DNA of 38,035 bases, taken from NCBI GenBank assembly GCA_018971835.1, contig JAGWZW010000030.1:1-38035 (forward strand), written 5' to 3'. Within the stretch, counting starts at the first letter, position 1. Every line of letters begins with the position of its first letter. The stretch comes from Alphaproteobacteria bacterium. GTDB taxonomy: Bacteria > Pseudomonadota > Alphaproteobacteria > Micropepsales > Micropepsaceae. Under the pieces are notes generated by a model. That model was not told the origin of the DNA. It did not search any database and worked only from the letters and a program-made list of their open reading frames with translations. The translations under genes and the position numbers were made by a program. Shown here one piece after another: positions 7,843 to 16,043 of the stretch.

Positions 7843-9587
7843 CAGCCGGCGGGCTCCATGTGCATGGCCTTGAAGGTATCGAGGTTGGGCGCCCACATAT
7901 GCACCACCGGATCGACATCGACATGCACCACCGCGCAACTGCCGCTGGCAATGGCGCGTTCGAGCGCGCCGGTCAGGTCCGCGATCTTCGAGACCCGTTC
8001 GCCATGCGCGCCCATCGCCGTAGCCAGCAGGTCGAAGCGGATTTCCGAGAAATCGGTGTTGATAGTCTCGTTGGCGCTGAGGGCGCGGCGCTCCTTCATG
8101 CCTTCGGGGTTGAGCGCCATGCCCTGACTGTATTTCACCATGCCCCACTGCTTGTCGCACAGCACGATGAAGACCACAGCCAGCCTGTTGCGCACCGCTG
8201 TCTCGATCTCCTGGCAATGGAAGCCCATCGCCCCGTCACCGATGATGCAATAGACTGGCCGCTCCGGACAGGCCACCTTGGCGCCCAGCGTCTGGCCCAC
8301 GCCCGCGCCCAGCATGCCGAACTTGTAGGTGGAAAGATGCGAGCGCGGCCGGCGCACTTCGTGGAAGGCGCTGGCCCAGACCGTGGTGTTGCCGCCGTCC
8401 GCCACGATGATCGCCTCGTCGCCGAACACCTGCTGCGCCACGATCGGCACGAAGGCGCTGTGCAGCGGATCGGCGGGCGTGGACAGGATCGGCCCCGCTG
8501 CCGCGGCACGAAATTCATTCTTCGCCGTTACATAACCATCCAGCGTCGCGCGCCGCCGCGCCGCGCCCGGCAGATCGCCGCGCGCCTGCAATTCCGCCGC
8601 CAGCGCGGAAAGGAACGCGCGCGCATCGGCGATCACGCCCAGCGTCACCGGCTTGTTCACGCCCAGGCGTTCCTGATCGATGTCGACCTGGATCAGCTTC
8701 TGCTCGGCCGCTTTGCGCCAGTAGGGCGGCTTGCCCCACCAGTCGGTTTCGCCGAAGCGCGTGCCCAGCGCCAGCACGCAATCGGACTCGTTGCGCACCT
8801 TGTTGACCACGCCCACCAGCGTCATGGCGATGGCGACATCGGCGCGTTCGTCGATTACCGCGCGCCCGCCCCAGCTCGTCGTCACCGGCGCGCTCAAGGC
8901 ATCGGCCACCGCGCGCAATTCCGCGAAGGCGCCGGCGTGCAGCACGCCGCTGCCGGCATGGATCATCGGCTGGTCGGCGGCGAGCAGCAGATCGGCGGCC
9001 TGCTTCACCTCGGCGCGCGACGGCTCCAGCGGCGCCACGCGGCGATATTCGGCCGGCGCCAGCACCGGTGGCTCGCCCTCGAAGTTGCCGTTCAAAATGT
9101 CTTCCGGCACCGTCACATGCACCACGCCCGGCCGGCCCTGATGGGACTCGCGAAAGGCCCGGCGCATCACCTCCGGCAGGCGCGCGAAGCTTTCCGCGGT
9201 GCCGGTCCACTTGGTCATGGGCAGGGTGACGTGAAGCTGGTCGAAATACTGATAGGTGCCGCCGCGATCGGGGTTGACGATGCCCGTGCGCCGCCAACTT
9301 GTGATCAGCAGCACGCGATTGCCCTCGCCTTCCTCCACCGCCACGCCGGGCAGCGCGTTGGCGGCGCCCGGCCCGTTGCTGGCGATGGCCACGCCGAGCT
9401 TGCCGGTCAGCCGCGCATAGGCGCCGGCCATGTGCAGCGCGCTCGTCTCGTGGCGCGGCGAGATCAGGCGGATGCCGTGCTCGCGCAGCTGCGAATAGAG
9501 CCCGACATAGGAGCCGTCGATGATGCCGAAAACGACCTCGACGCCTTCGGCGCGCAGCATCCGCGCCACCAACCCGCCGCCCAGCAT
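7842..9587 (-). CDS. Thiamine diphosphate-dependent enzyme, acetolactate synthase-like
   Basis: A 581-residue ThDP enzyme with the three-domain layout of acetolactate synthase, benzoylformate decarboxylase and related lyases. The PYR-domain catalytic glutamate is E47 in SPRHETSALHMAGAYAR. The middle domain spans roughly 190-340. The PP domain carries GDGAMGF (450-456) and, 28 residues after the first glycine, D478 in LCDKQWG, where many relatives have Asn as a magnesium ligand. The reaction class is decarboxylation or carboligation of a 2-keto acid; the substrate is not readable. GGGGAG lies 6 bases before the ATG at 9587. It is the middle gene between the LacI regulator (69-base gap) and the epimerase (one-base overlap), so it is probably co-regulated with both. 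True acetolactate synthase is less likely because no small regulatory subunit is adjacent. Confidence 0.85.
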   Translation of the reverse strand: MLGGGLVARMLRAEGVEVVFGIIDGSYVGLYSQLREHGIRLISPRHETSALHMAGAYARLTGKLGVAIASNGPGAANALPGVAVEEGEGNRVLLITSWRRTGIVNPDRGGTYQYFDQLHVTLPMTKWTGTAESFARLPEVMRRAFRESHQGRPGVVHVTVPEDILNGNFEGEPPVLAPAEYRRVAPLEPSRAEVKQAADLLLAADQPMIHAGSGVLHAGAFAELRAVADALSAPVTTSWGGRAVIDERADVAIAMTLVGVVNKVRNESDCVLALGTRFGETDWWGKPPYWRKAAEQKLIQVDIDQERLGVNKPVTLGVIADARAFLSALAAELQARGDLPGAARRRATLDGYVTAKNEFRAAAAGPILSTPADPLHSAFVPIVAQQVFGDEAIIVADGGNTTVWASAFHEVRRPRSHLSTYKFGMLGAGVGQTLGAKVACPERPVYCIIGDGAMGFHCQEIETAVRNRLAVVFIVLCDKQWGMVKYSQGMALNPEGMKERRALSANETINTDFSEIRFDLLATAMGAHGERVSKIADLTGALERAIASGSCAVVHVDVDPVVHMWAPNLDTFKAMHMEPAG

Positions 9588-9656
9588 GGCGATCTCCCCG
9601 CTGACATTTTCTCAGCAAAGCTTAGGCGCCGCGCCGCCGGGGTTTCAAGAGGCGGA

Positions 9657-10682
9657 TCAGGATGCCGGCTTCAACGGCGCCGTGGACTCGCGGCGGACGA
9701 TCTCGAAATCGAGCCGGCGCTGGCGCGGCGCCTTCGCCTGTTCGGGATCGCGCAGGTCTTCGATCAGCATTTGAACCGCCAGCTCCGCCATGGCGCGGGT
9801 GGGCTGGCGCACCGTGGTCAGCGAGGGCCAGAGCGTGGCGGCGACCGGCGAATCGTCGAAGCCCGCCACCGAAAGCTCGGCAGGAATTTCGACATGCCAG
9901 CGATGCGCCGCGCTCAGCAGGCCCATCGCCATATCGTCGTTGCAGGCGAACACGGCGCTCGGCCGCTCCGCCTTCCGAAACAGCGCCTCGCCCGCCGCAA
10001 AGCCGGACTGCGCGCTGAAGGAACCGGGAAGCAGCCAGTCCTTGCGCACCTTGCCGCCCAGCGCCTTCAATGCCGCGACAAAACCATCCAGCCGCTGCTG
10101 CGAGGAGGGATGCGAGCGCGGCCCCTTGATGAACGCGATGTCGCGATGGCCGAGTTGCCAGAGCGCGCGCGTCATCTCTTCGGCCGCCATCTTGTCGTCG
10201 ATCAGCACGGAGCCGGCGCGGCCGGGAAAGTTGGAGGGCGCGATGCGAACATAGCGGATGCCGGCGTTCTCCAGCGCGCCCATCACCTCCGCGCTGTCCG
10301 ACACCGGCGGCGAAAGAATCACGCCATCCAGCCGCACCGCCGCCAACAGCGCGGCCACCTGCTCGCGCAATCCCTTGGCCTCTACGCTCACATGCTCTGT
10401 CATCAGGTGGTAGCCCGCTCGCTGGCAGGCTGCGGCGGCGCCCATTTGCAATTCGCTGAGATAGGAGGCGCTCGGATTGTCGTAGAGCAGCCCGAGCAGG
10501 TAGGAACGCGCGCCGGCCAGCGAACGGGCGGAGATATTCGGCCGATAGTTCAGCCTCGCGATCGCCTCCTCCACCCGCGCGCGCGTCGCCGGGCGCACAT
10601 TGGGCTCCCGGTTGACGACCCGCGACACGGTCTTGATCGAAACGCCGGCTTCGCGCGCGACGTCATGGATGGTGATGCTCAA
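9657..10682 (-). CDS. LacI family transcriptional regulator (TTG start)
   Basis: Repressor-type regulator of 341 residues. The N-terminal HTH is clear (TIHDVAREAGVSIKTVSRVVN) and is followed by the hinge helix region LNYRPNISARSLAG. The periplasmic-binding-protein-like effector domain carries HRDIAFIKGP and the conserved VAGFDDSPVAATLWPSLTTVRQP near the end. No ATG or GTG fits in this frame. TTG at 10682 puts the HTH three residues in, as in other LacI proteins. It heads the leftward set LacI, ThDP enzyme, epimerase, whose substrate it may sense (LacI effectors are usually sugars or their derivatives). A short overlapping frame precedes the start (see findings). The family call is firm, the exact start moderately so. 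Confidence 0.88.
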   Translation of the reverse strand: MSITIHDVAREAGVSIKTVSRVVNREPNVRPATRARVEEAIARLNYRPNISARSLAGARSYLLGLLYDNPSASYLSELQMGAAAACQRAGYHLMTEHVSVEAKGLREQVAALLAAVRLDGVILSPPVSDSAEVMGALENAGIRYVRIAPSNFPGRAGSVLIDDKMAAEEMTRALWQLGHRDIAFIKGPRSHPSSQQRLDGFVAALKALGGKVRKDWLLPGSFSAQSGFAAGEALFRKAERPSAVFACNDDMAMGLLSAAHRWHVEIPAELSVAGFDDSPVAATLWPSLTTVRQPTRAMAELAVQMLIEDLRDPEQAKAPRQRRLDFEIVRRESTAPLKPAS

Positions 10683-10734
10683 AGCCTCTGGCCCATTCGG
10701 ATTCCTCTGCCGCACGCTCCTATGGCGAATTTGA

Positions 10735-10764
10735 TTCTTACCGCCCCGGGTCCGGGTGTGACAA
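10735..10764 (-). promoter_or_regulatory. Candidate promoter for the LacI-ThDP-epimerase set
   Basis: On the minus strand TTGTCA (10764-10759) and TAAGAA (10740-10735) are spaced by 18 bases. The predicted start near 10728 leaves a leader of about 45 bases. A small dyad, GAAT-TTG-ATTC (10727-10737), covers the -10/start area and CCCGGGTCCGGG lies in the spacer. Either could bind the autoregulating LacI protein, but neither has the typical CG-centred LacI operator form. Confidence 0.35.
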
Positions 10765-10872
10765 TGTCGGCGCGGTTCGCTTGCCTGAGCCGGGGCGCCA
10801 TGCCAGAACGGCGCAAACGCCTGCGCACCCGGCACTGCGAACCGGGGCAGCGGTTTTCGGGGGTCGATTTCG

Positions 10873-12405
10873 ATGCCGCCAGCCTCTTCCGACGCCGGAA
10901 CCGGACGGCCACGTCTCGTTCAGGCGCCGGCGCGGGCGTTCGCCGATCCGTGGAACCGGGCGTTGCTCTGGCTGGTCCTGGCGCAGCTGACAATCTGGAC
11001 GCTGCTGCCCGATCTGCTGCACCACAGCCTGCCGCTGGACGTGACCGGCGACATCGTGGGCTGGGGCCACGAATGGCAATGGGGCTATTACAAGCACCCG
11101 CCGCTGCCGTCCTGGCTGGGCGAGATCGCCTTCCGCCTGCTGGGCGATTTCGGCCCCTTCCTGTTCAGCCAGCTCTTCGTCTGCGCGACCTATCTGTTCG
11201 TCTACCGGCTGGGACGGCGGATGATGCCGCCGGAGCGCGCCTTCGCCGGCACTGCGCTGCTGGTCGGCGTCTATTACTTTTCGCTGCCGACGCCCGAATT
11301 CAATCACAACATCGCGCAGCTGCCGTTCTTCGCCGCCGCGGCTTACGCCTATTTCGACGCGCTTCAGACGCGCCGCCTGCGGGCCTGGCTGCTGCTCGGC
11401 CTGGCGCTGGGCCTGGGCATGCTGTGCAAGTACGAGATCGCCGTCCTGGGGCTGGCGATCGTTCTGCACGCGGCCACCAGCCGCCACACCCGACCGCTCT
11501 TCGCCGGCATCGGCCCCTACGCGGCGCTTCTGGTCTGCCTGATGGTGTTTGCCCCACACCTGTTCTGGCTGGTGCAGCACGATTTTCCCACGCTCAGATT
11601 CGCAGCGAGCCGCGCCCAGCCGCTCACCGCCCTCGGCCGCGTGGTTTCGCCGCTGCGCTTTCTGGCGTCGCAGCTGCTGGACATTGCGCCGGCGCTGCTC
11701 ATGGCCGCTTTCGCGGGCGTCCTGAGCCGGGCCAGCCTGCATCGCCTGGTGCGGCCGGGCGACGAAACGCTGCGCTTCCTGCTCTGGCTGGGCCTGGGGC
11801 CGATCCTCATTTGCGTGGCGCTGCCGGTCGTCAGCGGCATGGGACTGCGCGACGAATGGGGCACGCAGATGTGGGATCTCATCGGCCTCGTCATCGTCTA
11901 TCCGGCGGGCCCCCTGTGGCAGCGCGTGTCGATGAAACGGCTGGTGCGCGCCGTGGTGGCACTGTTCGTCCTCTTGCCGGTGGCATATGCACTGGCCAGC
12001 ACCTATGTACCGCGCTGGCAGGGCCGGCATCCGCGCACGCAATGGCCGGATCGCCTGATGGCCGCACGCTTCGCCGAACTCTGGCACGAGCGGACGGGCA
12101 AGCCGCTGAAGATCGTGGCGGGCGACAACTGGCTGGCCGGGCTGATCGCCCTGCGCAGCAGGCCGCGCCTCTCGCTCTTCACCGACGGCGAGTACAGCGA
12201 GGCGCGGTGGATCACGCCCAAGCGCCTTAACCGTGACGGCGCGCTGGTGGTCTGGCAAGAGGCCTGGGGTCATCCGGCACCGGCGGAAAAATTGCCGGGC
12301 CTCAAGGTGGAAGGCACAGAAGCCTTCCCCTGGCCCGACAATCTCAAGGCGCCGCCGCTCAGGATCGGCTGGGGTATAGTGCCGCCGGAAACGCAGCCAG
12401 AATAA
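10873..12405 (+). CDS. Glycosyltransferase family 39-like membrane protein (GT-C fold)
   Basis: Integral membrane glycosyltransferase of 510 residues with about ten hydrophobic helices, related to ArnT and the dolichyl-phosphate-mannose-type PMT_2 family. It would transfer a sugar from a polyprenyl-phosphate donor to lipid or protein on the periplasmic side. The key first-loop signature is present: acidic D56 in LPLDVTGD, then WGYYKHPPLPSWL (70-82). The YKHPPL box is highly characteristic. A soluble C-terminal part (about 380-510) follows the last helix. GGGGG lies nine bases before the ATG at 10873. Its stop overlaps the start of the GDT1 gene (TAATG), so the two are coupled. The acceptor is unknown; no polysaccharide operon is nearby. 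Confidence 0.85.
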   Translation: MPPASSDAGTGRPRLVQAPARAFADPWNRALLWLVLAQLTIWTLLPDLLHHSLPLDVTGDIVGWGHEWQWGYYKHPPLPSWLGEIAFRLLGDFGPFLFSQLFVCATYLFVYRLGRRMMPPERAFAGTALLVGVYYFSLPTPEFNHNIAQLPFFAAAAYAYFDALQTRRLRAWLLLGLALGLGMLCKYEIAVLGLAIVLHAATSRHTRPLFAGIGPYAALLVCLMVFAPHLFWLVQHDFPTLRFAASRAQPLTALGRVVSPLRFLASQLLDIAPALLMAAFAGVLSRASLHRLVRPGDETLRFLLWLGLGPILICVALPVVSGMGLRDEWGTQMWDLIGLVIVYPAGPLWQRVSMKRLVRAVVALFVLLPVAYALASTYVPRWQGRHPRTQWPDRLMAARFAELWHERTGKPLKIVAGDNWLAGLIALRSRPRLSLFTDGEYSEARWITPKRLNRDGALVVWQEAWGHPAPAEKLPGLKVEGTEAFPWPDNLKAPPLRIGWGIVPPETQPE

Positions 12406-12977
12406 TGGAAGCGATCCTGATTTCCGCACTGCTCGTCGCCATCGCAGAAATTGGCGATAAGACACAGTTACTTGCTATCGTGTTGACGGTTCGCTTCCGC
12501 CGCCCGGTCCCGATCATCCTCGGCATTTTCTGCGCCACCGTCGCCAATCATCTTATGGCGGCCGCGGGAGGTTTCTTCATTTCCGATGTCCTGCGGGGAC
12601 CGTGGTTTCAGATCGGCGTGTCACTCACCTTCATCGTCATGGCGGCATGGACACTTGTACCGGACAAAATGGACGAAGAAACAAGCGCGGAACCGCGCTC
12701 TGGCGCATTCCTGACCACGCTCATCGCCTTCTTCTTCGTGGAGATCGGCGACAAGACGCAGATCGCAACCGTTGCGCTGGCTGCGCGTTTCCACAGCATC
12801 GTCCTGGTAGCGACCGGAACCACCGTGGGCATGTTGTTGGCCGATGTACCAGCGGTACTGTTGGCGGAGAAAGCAACCGAGATCGTGCCGCTGAAAACTG
12901 TTCGGCTGGCGGCGGCGGCGATGTTCCTCGGCCTCGGCGGCTGGGGGCTGGCCACAGCCGCAGGTTGGCTGAGGTGA
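12405..12977 (+). CDS. TMEM165/GDT1 (UPF0016) family cation transporter
   Basis: Small inner-membrane protein of 190 residues with six predicted helices in two inverted repeats. Each repeat carries the family's diagnostic ExGDKT motif: EIGDKTQ at 15-21 and again at 113-119. GDT1 proteins are Mn2+/Ca2+ export or exchange carriers, and the paired acidic motifs form the ion site. The charged central loop (about 86-100) separates the repeats. Its start overlaps the stop of the glycosyltransferase by one base. Manganese supply or detoxification linked to glycosylation, as known for eukaryotic TMEM165, is an attractive but unproven link. The next gene faces it with no base between the two stops. 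Confidence 0.92.
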   Translation: MEAILISALLVAIAEIGDKTQLLAIVLTVRFRRPVPIILGIFCATVANHLMAAAGGFFISDVLRGPWFQIGVSLTFIVMAAWTLVPDKMDEETSAEPRSGAFLTTLIAFFFVEIGDKTQIATVALAARFHSIVLVATGTTVGMLLADVPAVLLAEKATEIVPLKTVRLAAAAMFLGLGGWGLATAAGWLR

Positions 12978-13430
12978 CTATTTGTAAAGGATGCCGATCG
13001 TCTCGGCGATGCAGGCCGGGCGATCGAGCCCCTCGACTTCGATCGTCATTTCCGCAATCAGCTGCAGCCCGCCGGCACGCGGCTCCACACTGAGAATCTT
13101 CTCACGCGCGCGCACGCGGCTGCCCACCGGCACCATGTTGGTGAAGCGCACCTTGTTGGCGCCGTAATTGATGCCGCGCGAAATTCCCTCGATCCGCAGA
13201 ATCTGCTCCGAAAACATTGGGATCAACGACAGCGTGAGAAAGCCGTGTGCGATGGTCTTGCCGCCGGGCATCTCTTTTTTCGCGCGTTCGACGTCAACGT
13301 GGATCCACTGATGGTCGTCGGTCGCGTCGGCGAACGTGTTGATGCGGTCCTGATCGATCAGCACCCAGTCCGACACGCCGACCTCCTGGCCGGCCAAGCC
13401 TGGCAGATCGTCGAAGGTCACAGTTCTCAT
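12978..13430 (-). CDS. MaoC family (R)-enoyl-CoA hydratase
   Basis: Single hotdog-fold hydratase of 150 residues adding water to a trans-2-enoyl-CoA to give the (R)-3-hydroxyacyl-CoA. The hydratase-2 signature is complete: D39 and H44 in DDHQWIHVD form the catalytic dyad, and GKTIAHGFLTLSL (57-69) supplies the following segment. AAGGAG lies seven bases before the ATG at 13430. It follows the acyl-CoA synthetase after 39 bases on the same strand, so the pair probably forms an activation-plus-hydration module. It abuts the GDT1 gene end to end. Function is well supported; chain-length preference is not. Confidence 0.88.
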   Translation of the reverse strand: MRTVTFDDLPGLAGQEVGVSDWVLIDQDRINTFADATDDHQWIHVDVERAKKEMPGGKTIAHGFLTLSLIPMFSEQILRIEGISRGINYGANKVRFTNMVPVGSRVRAREKILSVEPRAGGLQLIAEMTIEVEGLDRPACIAETIGILYK

Positions 13431-13469
13431 GGCAATTCTCCTTGTGGCTGCAATGGTGCGGGCGGCGCG

Positions 13470-15011
13470 TCAGACGATGCGGGACTCGCGCCTGCCCCAG
13501 TATTTGTCGCGGATCAACCGCTTGTAGAGCTTGCCGGTGGGGTGGCGCGGCAGCTCCCTTTCGAAATCGACCGAGCGCGGGCATTTGATCGCTGAGAGAT
13601 TCGCGCGGGCATAGGCGATGAGTTCCTCCGCGAGCTGCGGCCCGGCTTCGGCCCAGTTGGCCGGCTGCACCACGGCCTTGACCTCTTCGCCGAATTCCTC
13701 GTTCGGCACGCCGATCACTGCCACGTCCGCCACCTTGGGATGCGTGATGAGCACGTTTTCGGCCTCCTGCGGATAGATATTGACGCCGCCGGAGATAATC
13801 ATGAAGGCCTTGCGGTCGGTGAGATAGAGAAAGCCGTCGCCGTCCACGCGGCCGACATCGCCCAGCGTGGACCAGTTCGGATGCAGCGAGTGGCGCGATT
13901 CCGCCGTCTTCCCCGGATCGTTGTGATATTCGAACTGGGACGCGCCCTCAAAATAGATCGTCCCTTCCTCGCCCACTGACAATTCGCGGCCCCCATCGTC
14001 GCAGATATGGACCGCGCCAAGCAGCGAGCGGCCGACGGTGCCTGGATGGCTCAGCCACTCCGCGCTGCCGGCATAGCAGAAACCATTGCCCTCGGTACCG
14101 GCATAATATTCGTGCAGCACGGGCCCCCACCATTCGATCATCTGCTTCTTCACCTCGATCGGGCACGGCGCCGCCGCATGGATCGCCGCCTTCATCGAGG
14201 ACACGTCGTATTTCGCGCGCACGGCCTCAGGCAACTTCAGCATGCGCACGAACATGGTCGGCACCCACTGGCTGATATTGGCGCGATACTGCTCGAGGTA
14301 TTTGAGCGCCGCTTCGGCATCGAAATGCTCCATCACGACCACGGTGCCCCCGAGGCGCTGGATCGCCATGCAGTAGCGCAGCGGCGCAGCGTGATAAAGC
14401 GGCGCGGGCGACAGATAGATCGAATCCGCATTGGCGCCGAACAGCGCCGCCACCAGGCCCATGAGCGGACTGGACGCGTCGATCGGCTCGCCGGAGAGCG
14501 GCGTGCGCACGCCCTTGGGCCGCCCCGTTGTGCCCGAGGAATAGAGCATATCCGCGCCCGCGCTTTCGTCGGCGATGGGAGTTTGGGGCATGGCGCCGGC
14601 CGCCGCCTCGTAACCTTCGAAGTCCGCAATCTCGCCGCCCACCGAAAGCCGGATGAGCCGCTCGCCCCGCGCCACCGCTGCAGCCACCGCGCCAAGGCCT
14701 TGCGACGCGATGAAGGCCTTGGCGCCGCAATCGCGCACGATGTACTCAACCTCGGCCGCGGTCAGCCGCGAGGAGATGCAGGTGTAGTAGAGGCCCGCGC
14801 GCTGGGCCGCCCAGCAAATCTCCAGAAAGCGGATATTGTTTTCCATGAAAAGCGCCACGCAGTCGCCGGTCTGCAGGCCCAGTTTGCGGAAGAGCTGCGC
14901 GCCCTGGTTGGAGCGAGCATCCAGTTGACCATAGGTCAGCTTTTCGCCGCTCGCGGCCATGACGATAGCGGGTTTTTCCGGCGCAGACCGGGCAATCACG
15001 GTGGGATGCAC
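13470..15011 (-). CDS. AMP-binding acyl-CoA synthetase (GTG start)
   Basis: ANL-superfamily ligase of 513 residues that adenylates a carboxylic acid and transfers it to CoA. Motifs in order: P-loop YSSGTTGRPKGV (157-168), the aromatic A4-type segment around SPAPLYHAAPL, YYAGTEG (A5), the A7 aspartate in TLGDVGRVDGDG, the hinge TDRKAFMIISGGVNIYPQE (A8), and the catalytic lysine in HPTGKLYKR (A10). The GTG at 15011 is preceded by GAGGA at seven bases, which supports it over internal starts. It is in line with the MaoC hydratase and divergent from the alpha/beta hydrolase. The overall form fits medium/long-chain fatty, terpenoid or steroid-chain acyl-CoA ligases. The substrate cannot be fixed. 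Confidence 0.9.
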   Translation of the reverse strand: MHPTVIARSAPEKPAIVMAASGEKLTYGQLDARSNQGAQLFRKLGLQTGDCVALFMENNIRFLEICWAAQRAGLYYTCISSRLTAAEVEYIVRDCGAKAFIASQGLGAVAAAVARGERLIRLSVGGEIADFEGYEAAAGAMPQTPIADESAGADMLYSSGTTGRPKGVRTPLSGEPIDASSPLMGLVAALFGANADSIYLSPAPLYHAAPLRYCMAIQRLGGTVVVMEHFDAEAALKYLEQYRANISQWVPTMFVRMLKLPEAVRAKYDVSSMKAAIHAAAPCPIEVKKQMIEWWGPVLHEYYAGTEGNGFCYAGSAEWLSHPGTVGRSLLGAVHICDDGGRELSVGEEGTIYFEGASQFEYHNDPGKTAESRHSLHPNWSTLGDVGRVDGDGFLYLTDRKAFMIISGGVNIYPQEAENVLITHPKVADVAVIGVPNEEFGEEVKAVVQPANWAEAGPQLAEELIAYARANLSAIKCPRSVDFERELPRHPTGKLYKRLIRDKYWGRRESRIV

Positions 15012-15088
15012 GGGCGTTTCCTCGATGGTCTTATGGCGATTGCAGCAAATCTACGCGTGCCTGCAGCCGGCGCAATGCCGTTCTGCCG

Positions 15089-15117
15089 TTGACAGGCGCG
15101 AACCCGGCCGCCACAAG
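15089..15117 (+). promoter_or_regulatory. Possible promoter for the alpha/beta hydrolase
   Basis: In the 153-base divergent gap, TTGACA (15089-15094) is followed after 17 bases by CACAAG (15112-15117). The -35 is perfect and the -10 matches three of six positions. The start would lie about 40 bases before the hydrolase ATG. I found no equally good match for the leftward synthetase gene. Confidence 0.3.
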
Positions 15118-15164
15118 GGCCCTTCTGCCCGCTCCCCCTGAAACTCCATCGGCAAATTCCAGCG

Positions 15165-16043
15165 ATGTCCGGTCCCGTGCGCAAATCCAGACACATGCAA
15201 GATGGCGCCGTGTCCTATCTGGAGTGGGAAAGCGATGCGCCCTGCCTGGTCTTTGCCCACGCCAACGGCTTCAACGCCGAAACCTACAAATCCATTCTGG
15301 CGCCGCTCTCGGACCGGCTTCGTATTATCGCGATCGACCAGCGCGGGCATGGCTTCACCACGCTGCCCACCCCACCCGGTTTCGCCAGGCAATGGCTGGT
15401 GTTCCGCGACGACCTGATCCGTTTTCTCGATGGCCTGGGGACCGGCCCGGTCATTCTGGCGGGACATTCGCTGGGCGGCTCGGCCAGCCTGATGGCGGCG
15501 GTGGCGCGGCCCGATCTGGTGCGCGGGCTGGTGCTGGTGGAGCCGGTGCTGGTTCCGCCGCGCCTTGCCGTGCCGATGCACGTCTCGCGCCTGTTGCGCA
15601 TGGGCAAGCCCGTGCTGCCGATCGCCCAGCGCGCACTCCGGCGGCGGGCGAACTTCGAATCGGCAGAAGCGATGGAAGCGCTTTATCGCGGGCGTGGCGC
15701 CTTCAAGGACTGGCCGGAAGATATGGTGCATGATTACGTGGCGGGCGGAACGCTCGCCAACGGCGACGGCACCGTGCGCCTAGCCTGCGCGCCGCGCGCC
15801 GAGGCGGAAATCTTCGACAGCCCGCACTTCGGCCTCTACAAACTGGCCCGCAGGTTGCGCTGCCCGGCGACACTGATCCGCGGCACCAGGGACTCCACCT
15901 GCGCCGCGCCGATGGCGGCGGCTTTCCAGCGCCTCAAGCCCGATGCGCGCGTGCTCGCGGTTTCCGGCGCCAGCCACTTCCTGCCGATGGAACGCCCCGA
16001 AATCGTGCGCGAGGAAATCCTGCGCATCGCGGCGGTGTCTTAA
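15165..16043 (+). CDS. Alpha/beta hydrolase
   Basis: Alpha/beta-fold serine hydrolase of 292 residues, cytoplasmic (no signal peptide). The oxyanion loop is HANG (32-35). DQRGHGFT precedes the nucleophile elbow GHSLGG, with Ser102. The acid is probably in LIRGTRDSTC and the catalytic His in SGASHFLPME near the C-terminus. A helical cap lies between. It may hydrolyse esters, thioesters or lactones in the surrounding lipid/acyl-CoA pathway. ATG at 15165 is used, but neither it nor the ATG at 15195 has a clear ribosome site; the later start, just before the first strand, is possible. Its TAA overlaps the facing thioesterase stop within TTAA. Confidence 0.87.
   Translation: MSGPVRKSRHMQDGAVSYLEWESDAPCLVFAHANGFNAETYKSILAPLSDRLRIIAIDQRGHGFTTLPTPPGFARQWLVFRDDLIRFLDGLGTGPVILAGHSLGGSASLMAAVARPDLVRGLVLVEPVLVPPRLAVPMHVSRLLRMGKPVLPIAQRALRRRANFESAEAMEALYRGRGAFKDWPEDMVHDYVAGGTLANGDGTVRLACAPRAEAEIFDSPHFGLYKLARRLRCPATLIRGTRDSTCAAPMAAAFQRLKPDARVLAVSGASHFLPMERPEIVREEILRIAAVS

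Noticed and set aside
7860..12230. A very long open frame on the plus strand (about 1456 codons) across several genes
   Set aside because: It lies antisense to the ThDP enzyme and LacI genes and in another frame of the glycosyltransferase. Its translation is rich in Arg, His, Ala and Gly with no domain. It results from high GC at third codon positions.
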